From assembly GCA_002633005.1 (NCBI GenBank), contig NMRA01000178.1, positions 696,410 through 760,409 on the forward strand: DNA of 64,000 nucleotides, read 5' to 3'. A program made the position numbers and the translations under genes. Source of the DNA: Phoronis australis (Eukaryota > Phoronida > Phoronidae). The notes below the pieces were generated by a model. The model was not told where the DNA came from. It was given only the letters and a program-made list of their open reading frames with translations, and did not search any database. The number at the start of each line of letters is the position of its first letter. Position 1 is the first letter of the stretch. Positions 48,801-60,800 of the stretch are shown here, piece after piece.

Positions 48801-51800
48801 GTTTAGCTTTAATTCCAAATAATCCAGAAAAAACAAGGATTCAGCAACTTCAATTAGCCAAGAACTAAAAACATTTTATAAGCTTTTCAAAAATCCTTTC
48901 AGGCTTATACTTAAACCAATTACAAGCAAGCATGAATGTCAAGCTACCTTTGGAAGCCAGCAATCGCAACATTTCGCACTGGAAATGTTAAACTCATCTC
49001 CCCACAACAGCCCAACATTAGATTTAATTTCCAAAATGTTTATCTTAGGGACGTTACTTTTCCCATGTCATTCAAGTCTTCCCTTCTTTTTTCATACACT
49101 CAGAAGATTTAATACTTGGCTTTCATTTACAGGGGCGGAGGTCAGGGCAGAGTATTAGCCAGGATTTTGCCCGTCAGACATTCGCACCTTCGAACTGCCA
49201 AATGGAATCTGATCAACACCACACACCGTGCACTTCGCAACCCATAAGACACCCCAGGTTAACCCGGGTTGGTTACACTGACTGACTTCTCAAAGCCAAC
49301 TGAAACTGCCAAGTGGTGGTCTACCATTACAATCAAAACGCTTGGCAGCACTTACAATGTATTGATTAGTTTTAAACAGAGTCTGATGATTTTTCCTACT
49401 TTCAGGCTTCTGACAAGTACTCAACAGCTTCGAGAAGACTGTTCAAAAGTAAAGTGGCCCTGGAGCAGGAGAAAGAACTGCATGAGATGGCCAGCACCAT
49501 AGACCAGTATCTAGTGCATCCATTCAGCATCCTAAGGCTTGTCTGGGAGATAATCATGATCATGTGTATCCTTCTCTACCTGTGCCTCACGCCCCTACGG
49601 GTAGTCTACCATGGAACCAAAAACACGGAGTCTACCCGGACTTGGGTGGTGATGTGTTACATCTTACAGGCAATGCTGTGGTTTGACATTATCATTAATT
49701 TCAGGTCCGGTTACCTAGAAGATTACACACGCAAGGTCATTATGCAGTCTAAAGTGGTCGTCATTCACTACTTGAAGACCAGTTTTCCCGTCGACTTCAT
49801 TTCGTCTGTGCCGACATTTATTGAGCTGACGCTGCAGAATTCTGGGATAGACTGGGTGACAGATAGTGCCGAGGAATACAACCACAAAGCTGGGAAGATT
49901 TATTTGATCTGCGGTATGGTACACGTCTTCAGCTTATTCAACTTCTCCCGTTTGTTCCGCTACTTAAAGAGAATACAGATCCTATTTCACTTGCCTGGCC
50001 GAGTCTGGCGTATCCTAAATCTCATCCTCGTGGTCACAGTCGCTTCCCACTGGAACAGCTGCTTCCAGTTCGCCATTGCATCTTGGGAAGTCTTTCCAAC
50101 AACCAGTTGGATAGTCAAGAAAGGACTACTCACAAAAGGCATCCCAGAAATCTACGCTCATAGCATCTTCAAGACGTTTTCGCACATGCTGAGTATAGGT
50201 TACGGATATTTTGCACCACAGTCGACGCTGGAAACGTTAGCCACCATAGTCAGTATGCTAATTGGCGCCATCTTCTACGCCATGTTTGTCGCTGACTTGA
50301 ATCACATGGTAATGCAGTCTGATACGGCCGGTAACAAGTACGACGAGAAGATCGAAGAAGTAAAACAATTCATGACATACCACAGACTGCCGAAACAGTT
50401 CAGACAGAAAGTTATACAGTACTACGATACAAAGTACAACCAACAGTATTTCGATCCTCATACTATGCTACAAAAAATTAATCCAAAGATAAAGGCACAA
50501 ATCATGTACTTAATATGCAAACAGTTAGTAGTGAAATCGAGCCTATTTGAAGACGCTAGTAAAGATTTAATAATGGATTTGTGTAGTTATCTACATTATG
50601 AGATATTCATGCCAGAGGACATTATAGTGACTGCTGGACACAAGAGCAAGCACATGTACTTTATAGAACATGGCCTGGTGCAAGTATCCAAAGGGGACGA
50701 CACAGTGGTGATGAGCATGGGAGATGGAACTCACTTTGGAGGTAGTGTAACAGCAAGTAACATTCATAGAGCAGCGTTCAGCTTCCACGTGTTCCCCACA
50801 CCCTTGTTGCCTTAAAGAATTTATGGTAACACAAACAGGTGACATTCAGCAGACTAAACTGACCCACGCAGTCGAACTCTAGTAGGGAGAAATAGATCCA
50901 TATGAAAAAAAACATCTGAGATATAGTAGTAAGTAGCACGTGATTTCTACAAGTCAACGTCGACAAATGATACTTTGCTGACAACTGGCAACCGTGAGTG
51001 GCATAGGAGGACACCTTTGACTAGATGAAAAATCTCATTTGGCATGAACTAAAATTTAAATTGTTTCCCAAGGAAAACTAACCATAAAATATTTGCGAGG
51101 TGCAAAACACTTAATACTTGTAATTTCACAAAAGATTTTTTCACATGTTCTGACAGTCAACATCAAAAAAGATATTATTTAACTTCCGACCTTCAGACTG
51201 GTAAAGAAAATCAAATGAACAGTGCAACGTCATTCAGAACTATTTTAAAGATGACGTTATAGTAGACATGAGCTACAGTAAAAATTCTACATTTTGGGAC
51301 ACAATATGGCGAACATGAGAAATTTCACAAATTACAAAATAAGTTTCAGAAAAATTTACTTTGCTTTTAGCATGTTTATATGACATGACGTAGCTATTGT
51401 CAAACAACATTTGGTAAAATTTAGAGCGTTTGCAATAACGTGATAAGCCTTTTAAAAAATAGAATGTCAATTTTAGCAATTATTTGCGCACCAAATTGAA
51501 GAATTGTTTCCATTAAAAGCAAAATGTTAACTGTTATGCCTCTTAGTCAGTTGGAACAGTTACTCATTAATTCTAAACTGTCACTCTCCTGTTCTAAAAC
51601 TGAAGAGCCTACATTTGACTGGTAACAGTCATCCAAATTTGATAGGCAAACCTTTTTGCAACATGGCTTTAACTAGTTCAAGGCAATGAATTGACAACAA
51701 AATAAACCGTAAGATTTACTGACCCACTCACAACAGATGGGCTACGTCAACCCCTAAAGTCAAACTTATTGAAATAACCCTCGCACACAACAAATCACTG

Positions 51801-54800
51801 TCATCACACACACACACACAAACACGCACGCACGCACGCACACACACAGGGACTGTGTTTGTATCTACATCCAAACTAATAGTGATGATGCATTAACCAT
51901 AGATGGTCATCAGTCATGTGTTAAAAAGTTTACTTTCATACGATCTCCATGATAGCAAGTAGCAGCTTATGTTAATAAAACAACAACGGATATAAACCAG
52001 ATTGACATGCTTCAGCGTTTATTAAAACACCATCATCAGAATCATGAAGATTAAAAAAAAAACACATTGGCCACCTTGCTAGGCCCAACCACAAGTAATG
52101 ATACACAGACACAGTCAGTTACAAGGAGTAACAATAGACTAGACTAACAATGACAACCTGTGGTGTTCCAGTTGCTTATTGAGATTGGGCTTGCACCAAT
52201 GGATGTGTAGAGCTTCGCGAATTTAAAGCTCCTTAGTTTGTTGTTTATGCTTGGTCTATTACAGCAAAGTCATAGAAAGAGCATTGCTCATAACAATGAT
52301 TGGAGCTCTGCAGATGAATATTAATATGTGAACTTCTGTCAGAATTTAGATGTTCCCTGGTCCGGGATTACTTTCATATTTTCATATACTACAGAGATGT
52401 CCCTGATCTATGATGAGACATCAGAGGTGACCGTTACTGCCAGTGAAACAACACACACCTACTATTTAACCAAGGAGGACTTTGAACAGGTAACAAAATG
52501 CTTTCTGTTCATCTTTCAAACTTGAAATCGATTGTCAGATATCCAACTCACAAATTTATTGTGAGAGACAATTAGTGAAGTGTAAAATCTTCACTTTCTT
52601 TTGGCTGATGTCGTGGTGGACCAGCCTATTTTATGTTTTTTGATGTGATGTTGGACCAGTCTATTTCACGTTGTACTGATGGGAAGGACGACCAGTTATA
52701 TTGAAGATGTGATGATGTTGATTTTGGGCCAAATAAGCAGTAAAAAATGTTTCTATACGGGTACATTAATGTAAACACATAGCATACACAACAATTGTGC
52801 TGGGGTTTCTTCTCAAGATGTGATGCTGGACCAGTCTATTTGACAGTATACTGATATGATGGTGGACCAGTCTATATAAAATTATACTGAATGGATGTGA
52901 TGTTGGACCAATTACATAATGATTATACTTAGCGTTGCTCTCAACAATTATTCTTCTAAACTCAATTCCTTTTATTCAATAAAAATTCCGGAGGTTGACA
53001 GCTGTATCACATATACATGGTCTGTAGTCAAGAATCCCATGATGCAGCATGCTAGAACTGAGTGCACTTTCTTGTCACTCACATGCTGTTGTGATGGCAA
53101 CGGATAAATGAGCAGTATATAGTCATAGGTAGCCAATAAAAAATTCAATATGCAAACGTGACATTGACCCAATAAAAAGTGGCCAAAGTTGATGTGGACC
53201 ATTATCTGCCCTATAGAAAAGAACACACAATCCAAGCACCTTATCTCCACTGAATAATGTCACAATGTGGTATACATTCAGCTCAGATCGATTACCACAT
53301 GTGTACTCAAAACGCTCACATCTTCTCATCTTTATAGCTAATGTTAATGCATAGTGGCGCTAGAGATCACATCTTGGACATAGTGACGGAGCGGTGTGAA
53401 GCCACTCGTGTACAGACCGAGATAATCCAGAATAAGCTCAAAGTGGCCGTCTCACATGTTGCCTTGGATACAGACTCTGTAACGTCACTTAGAGATCACA
53501 AATCTCATCAAAAGTCGAGGTTTGAAGTGCTGCACATCAATTAAAAAGCTTGCCTATGCACAGCTTGGTTGAATCACATGCGGACGCACACTGACAGCCA
53601 TGGATGCAGTGTATAGGAGTGAGCCAGTGAACAACATATAAAAGGCAAAGAGCGAGGCGAGTAGAGATATGCCTGCTCTCAACAAGAGAACAACCTGTTT
53701 ATAGTCACTCCAGGCCTATTACAACAACATGAGGAAAGTACTCACGTATCAAACTGAACACTATGTGTTCACAGAAAGGTCTCTTTTTGTTTCATTGTGT
53801 GCTAAATTGTATCTTGAGGTGACAAATGAATGTTATCTAAAGTAGTCAAGTAATGATTATTAAACTGTTTATTAAAACAGTATAGAGGTCACAAAGTGGC
53901 TAACCTTTAACCTTTGACTTTATTGTGTTTGCTGGTGACCACGACACTTCCTGTTTATGATGCTTGCTGGGAACCCATCGCGGACCGTACCCGGAACTTT
54001 TGACATCACTGTATTTTGTGCGGGATTTCTTTTTAGCAGGGTGGTAGTCATGTGACACCTGTCGAGGCTTTGGCAGTTGTTTTGAGGGGGGCAACTGTTG
54101 TTTTGAGGGGGGCAACTGTAAATGACAGAAGCTGACACAATTGATGGCAAAGCAATGAGTATCTTTTTAATGTAATATATAACTGTAACCTTCTTTAACA
54201 TTAAATATTGAATGCAACATAAAGACAGCTACATGTAACTGTTGGAATGACCAATGACGAAAAAAGAGGAAAAATTTCCAGGTGATGTATTTATTGTTCC
54301 ACAAAGAAATATATTTTTGTGATAGAAATATATTTTGTGTAGTAAAATTTAAGTGAAATAAACATTTTTTCACGAATAAAGTAAAATAATGATAAAAAGA
54401 TGCAAAAAGAGGAAACTGAAAATCAAATAAAAGGAAATCGAAATCAAAAAAAGAGGAAAATCCTCTTAAAAAAGGAAAATTCCAAGCTACAACATGGAGA
54501 AGACGTCTAACTCTTTGATAGCATCAAATATTGAAAGATGATAATCTATGCACATATAGCTCCCATTGGCCCTATATATTGCTCACGTTGACCCTATATA
54601 TTGCTAACACATTGACACACAGCCTTATGTGCTTTTTATTGTTATGTGGAGCACTGTTCGTTTACTGAGCAAGTTACATACAAGATATCTGTACCTCATC
54701 TCCATGATTACCATCACTGCCATCGTCAAGGGGCAAAAGGTCAAATACACTTTTCTCTTTGGGTGATTTCACAGCCCCTTCCCCATGGTCCAGAGTATCA

Positions 54801-57800
54801 ATACCAAGACGTGTAAGGCGCTCGGTATCAGACATTGACTGCTGAGATCGTCGCTCTATTTCTTCGACCTCTCGAAGTATGTCTTCAACTGTGCGCGGTG
54901 GCTTCCCTAATAAAAAATGCACACTATTTTAAGCGCATACGAGGAATTCCAGCTGAAAATACATCCAGGGCACATGTTTGGGCTAGAAAACAAACATCCA
55001 TTAGTCTATGCTTTGGACTTTCAAGGAATATCTTGCTATTGCAACTGGAACATAGTTTTACAAGATGACACCACGGGGATGATTTAATCAGGTTTCTGTT
55101 TCATGAAAAGTGACTTAATTCTTAAGACAGAATTTGAGTCTTACACTCCGCATATTAAGTATATTTCTGAAAAATAATTAAAACTATTTTTAGAAAATGA
55201 ACAAAGTAACTGAGAATAGACCAACAACTCATACTTACTGAGAAAATTTGTACAAATTATTTCCAGCTAATTATGGGCTAATAGTTACAGGACTATATTT
55301 GGTAGGTCATGAAGTAGGAGTGTAAGACAAAATTTCTGTCTTAAGTCTTTAAGTCACTCTTCAGGAAACAGAGCCCAAAAGCCTTGTGACATTGCACATG
55401 TCCAGCACACAACAACCAGATAATGTAAATCACCGAGTAAGAAGCTCATTCACTAAGGTCCCCCATGGTTCCTTCTAAACGTACAACGCAGCAGAAGATG
55501 CCAAATTATGGCTTAGTTAAAAATGTGGCAAAAACCCGCATGGTAACTTGACAACAGGTGGACAATAAATATGTGCATCGGCTTTAAGGTTTGTTCAGAA
55601 ATTTTGACGATATTTGACAAAAAGGGAATTAAATAAATGTAAACTTGTGTTTAAAACTAACTGGTGGTTCACTGAAGCTTGCCAATTGCCTTCCTCTTAT
55701 TAATAACTGCATTTCAAAGTACCTGCATCATGGCCTGACATAGTTTTCATTCCAAACTCCTCAGTCTCCCTATATTGAGATGATGTGCTCTCTTGTCTAT
55801 TCATAGAGGAAATATTTCCTGTTGTATTGGTTGGCCCCTCGCGAGTACTCCCCAAGGTTGACATGCCCACCTCTTGTAGCGCCCTCTGTAGCGCTGCTAT
55901 TTCTTGACTGGCAGTGTCGGAGTAGCCGTGGCCTGGACGAGGTCAAAGTTGAACAGATCACGACCAGGGCTCTAATCTGTGTACTTGAAATTGTTTATGA
56001 CTTTTTAAATGTTTCTTTAGTGCAAACTCAGCATAAGTGTGCACAAGTATATTATGGTTTAAGCATATGAGTAGCTTTTCCCAGTTTGCACTTAATGACC
56101 GCTAGGATTTGAGCTACAAAATTTCAAGTAAAAAGTTTAACTCAAGATTTTGATTTCAGGCTCAGACGTATAGCTATAATGCTGGGGTCATCAAGTGCAA
56201 AGTATGATTAGCCCATCATGCAAAGAAAGCATAATGTACTCAAGCCCAGTACAATAGACACACAAAAGTAGAACCTAAAATCATATGTTAAAATAATTTT
56301 GAGTTCAATTTGGAGTAGAAAGGTTAGACCCTGGGCCCAGTTGTTTTGGAAACCAATTTATTGATCACTTGGTTTGCTAACATCTTCTAAACAACAGATG
56401 AAATGACAGAATTGCGCCAAAAATATCATTTAAACAAATCAGTTTGAATAAAACTCGACAAATTATAATATACAATGTGTTTGGAAAACATTATCAAGTT
56501 TCGGCTACACGTTTAACGCAAACGCCAACATGTGAGGTCAGCATTCTTTGCTTACTGGGTCATAATGTTGACCTATATTTTTGTATTCAGTTTTGTCACA
56601 CGGGAGGGGGGGGGAACGACGCAAAGACCACTGTTCTCATGTAAGTGCAAAATGTGAGTTTTAATTGCCAATCTATCGTAAGAGATCGTCAGACGTATGA
56701 AACTTTTAAATGTTTTTAGAAAGCTTAGCTATCCAAGAGATGGACTGGGTGCATGTGACTTATTCGGTTGATTCTTTGAACTATGACCTTTGTTCTACGG
56801 CTCTCCTCACATTGCTGATTTTTCCAAGAAAAGCCATAGTAGGTGGTAATAAGTGACACAGAGATGGTGTACTCATACTTCATGCCAAAGCATCATTCTC
56901 AATTTAGGTAACTTTACATGAAAACAAATAAGAGGAATGCTTTGAATATCATACATATTCAAAGCAAGCAGTAATAACTAAGAGCTTGTAAATTAAACAC
57001 AGATCTTTTTTTTCAGTGTATTTTTGCTCAAAACCACTATAGTGATAAGTATCTGAAAAGATAATAGCTTAGAATTTATAACTGGGATGTTGACTGTTTT
57101 CACTGGGTGCAGAATATAATGATGTCGCCACGGTCATATAATTTACCCCTCCTCCGGGTTGCGAGCACGGTTTCACGCATTGCGGTAATCATCAACCAGT
57201 TGCTGGTAACAGTCAGCTTTATGTGTCCCTGATGTCAGAATAACAGGCGTTATTCAATGGAAGTAACTGGTTCTGAAATCAGGAAAGAATTCGGGACCCA
57301 CAAAACCTATGCTAGTCAGTTGTGTGACGGTGTTATCCTGCCTGCTGACAGTTTGTCCATTTTCTTGTTACCTATACCAAGTCTCTCCCGCCACTGCCAA
57401 TTCATGTGCCGCCACTACTGAACAGTGATTGTCACCAAAGTGTCACCCCGCTATTGGCTATTGTGTAACCCTTCTACAGTCGCCTTCGTGTCTAACGTGT
57501 AGCCGAAGCTCTCTAATGAAACTCATGCATATGCAAGAGTGAACTTGTGACCTCTGGTGACGTGTAGCCAAAACTCTTTAATATCAGAAGTAAGAAACTC
57601 ATTTTCAGTACCTGGTATTAAAAGATTTTTATAAAAAGTCGTGGAATCCAATGATTTCACACGAATGACCACACAGAACGTGATCAAACTGTACCTGTTC
57701 CTACAACAGACTTGGAGGTCACCTCTGGCCCATGACTCATCTCATTCTCCTCTCCCGTGTCTCTCACTGCCCGGGTTCCCAGTGTGGAGTCCATGGTTGA

Positions 57801-60800
57801 CTCCATTAAAGACACTCTAGACAACATGCTAGGCTTTTTGACATCACTCACCAGGGTGCGCTGTAATCACATCCAAAGCAGGAACCCACAGATTAAGACA
57901 TTTTTATTTGGACAAGATAATTTTACAACAACACTCATCATAACAATGGCATCAATCTCCAATTATATATTAAAATTAAAATTGCTTCAGGTAAACATTT
58001 CGTGAAAAATCATTTTTAAATGTTGAACCTTTTAACACTTCTTTTCAATTGCTCTCAAAAACCAGTAAAATCCAAATACTGATCTTTTGGTTGCCACTGG
58101 ACATAAAAAAACTACGACAACGTCTGTTATTTGTGTAATAGCCAACGGTAATAAGAATTCAAGCGAAAGTTAAATTACCGAGTTATCTTTGCTGGACTGT
58201 TCCTCTACACTGTCTTTGGCCTCTACACTGTCTTTGGTCTCTACACTGTCTCTGACCTCTACAACAGGCTTCGTTTCTTCTGCTTCAAACTCATCAGAGT
58301 ACTCTTCGTCATCTTACAGGGGAGATAAACACAACTGTCAGTAGGCAACAAAGCTTCACTACAGAAATAGCAGCTTAAACAAAACTGTTTGAAACCATTA
58401 TTAACAAAAAATCTTGAAAAATACCAGCAAGACTTAACATTAACAATAGCCGATGGCCTGCCAGCAGGTAATTTTTGCTGCCAGGCAATTGAAATTTCTA
58501 AGTAGCATAGCGACTTGATTTGAACAGTAAATCTGTATGTACAGAACTAAATGCTACACAACAGAACTTAGTAAACAACTCGGTGATTGTTGACCTTACA
58601 ACTCAATAATTTATTAAAGCAAGATTTTCCTGAAGCCAAGTAAACAAAAAAGTTTGTGTTAAATCTTGACAAGTGAACCAAACAATAAAAACTTGAACTG
58701 CTCACTCTTGTTGAATCCCAAGAAAGGATAATAAATAGAACCTTATTTCCATTTTACAGAAAGGCAAAATTTTAGGCCAAGGTTTGATTCATCGTCAGTT
58801 ATGTCAAGCTCACAGTAACAAGATTCTACACTTGGATGTGAATAGTACCTGAGACGTGTCTTGTCTGTATCATTGTGTCACCAGGAGTAGTCGCTGACAT
58901 GTCCAGTTTTTTGTTCAGTTTCGAATAGTCCAACGTTGAGTCTGCTTGATCTTCCAGTTCCTGGTAGTAACAACACAGAGTAGAGAAGTTCTTAACCAAA
59001 TTTAAAGTGCAGGAAAGTTGTTATTTTGTGCAATTTGTAAAGACTGATACATGCATAACAGTATTCAGGAACTATGTTCCATACTCGATAATTGACCAAT
59101 AACACAGCATGCTTCCAGAAACTATATACAATTTTGTACTCGAATCATGCCGAATGATTGGTTAAGTTTCAAGTTTGAGTAGAGTTGGAGTTGCAAGATT
59201 AGACGAGGACTTGCAACTTGTTCAGAAACTTAGAACACATTCTGCTTCCTTCTAGAATTGGACAACTTGGGCTCATGCACAGTCACACTTTTACACTCAA
59301 GTAGATTAAATCTATAAAGTATAATTTAACAATTTCACAATATTCTGTTGACTGTGAGGCAACAAGGCGGCGGACGAATGCATAGAGGAGAGCCAGAGGC
59401 AGCCAGCTGCCCAGCAAGACTAATCGGAGATCAGCTGTCCCCACCAACCATCCACCCATCTTCTAAATGCCCAGACGTAACCCATTTGACAAAATACTTG
59501 TCAACTAAGCATAAGTATTTTAAAAGCATTCTGTGGCTATTCAAGGGTATTTTAAGATGGTCAACAGATTACAATAATGTAATAACAGTAACTATCCTCA
59601 TTTCATTGTCCACAGACAACATTTTCCTAAACGCATTGTGGCCTTATTTACCTTGAAGAACCTTTCCTTGTCAGCTTGTTCATCAAGCGTGTCAAAACCA
59701 GGCCGTTGTCTTTCACTTGGTATTTCGGAGGTCGTGTCTTCCAAGCTAGTCTCGACCAATGTGGACCTGAACAAGACAAAAAACCAATCATCAGTTCATT
59801 ACTCCATAATGATCACAGCCAGGATCTAATATTCAAATTCACAGAGCCTAACCAATCACGTCACATTGTTTGAGTACAAATTTATGACTTCATTCAAAGC
59901 GTGACATGTAATTGGTCAATTTTTAAGTTGAGTCGTGAGCACACACATCTGGAAGCAGATTTAAGTAGACAGCACACCATCATCAAGTCACTCACTGTTT
60001 CTGAAACTCATTTCTACTTTTGCCCGGATAATCCTCGAGACTGTCTTTGCTCATTGAAATGTCTCCGATTGTCGTTTGCAGAGTGTCGGCCATGTCTCCA
60101 CTTCCTGTTCGCCGAACACGAGGCCTCGGAGTAGGCTCGGGGGTAACTGTCTTACTGGGTTTAAGCAAGTCGGCTCTTTCATCTTCCTTGGCAGTGTGAT
60201 CAGCAGTTCCACTGGTCTTGAGGAAACTCTTCACATATTTTTCAGTCCCTTTCTTGGGTTTGAGGAAGCTTTTTTTGACAACAGAACCTGTATTTGAAAA
60301 GACACAATAGCACTTGTCTAGGGAACTCAAAGTGAACAGTGGAGATTCCAGTTTCGCATTTTAAAGTCTTGTAAACAGATGGATAAAGTTCCATGTAAAC
60401 AGGTATTCCTGATCAGCAAGTTTCGAGTAAGTCTCACCAGAAAATGTTCCACTTAAGAATTCTGTTATGATTAACCCAAACCTACCATACACATAAGATT
60501 TTATAGGAAAATGTCTAATTTTGGAATACCATATCTCAGAAATAAATGATCAGATAGTATGTGAAACTTGCACACACTACGCTTTAGACACTGTTCTAAA
60601 TAGGACTGTTAGAAATTGTTTTTAAAATGTCCAACTTCTGCTATCAAAAAATAAGACTTTTCTGATTTTTAAGAAAAACTCAAAAATTGTATTAAATGTT
60701 ACAGAACTGTAACCGCAGTGTTCTTCACGGGTTGTTATAAGAGGGCGCTTCGTGATTTGTTTAACAAGGCGCTTCAGGGACTATTATAACCGGCTGCTGC

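Larger units (their letters stand above)
45857..53904 (-). other. 8-kb CEP162 host intron containing a nested gene
   Basis: The intron is bounded by the acceptor next to exon 45856-45720 and the donor next to 53905. Phases agree (one plus two bases of a Gly codon). It contains the complete HCN-like gene on the other strand, the 480-bp duplication at 46.8-47.8 kb and several repeats. Confidence 0.8.

Noticed and set aside
49133-49257. Stronger-looking donor at 49258 (CAG|GTTAAC) for the second channel exon
   Set aside because: It would leave two bases of a codon, but the next exon needs phase 0; the other frames of this exon contain stops. The donor at 49268 keeps the frame, so it was preferred.
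49269-49502. ORF in another frame overlapping the start of the channel exon
   Set aside because: It runs through intron 2 of the HCN-like gene and is out of frame with the conserved membrane core.
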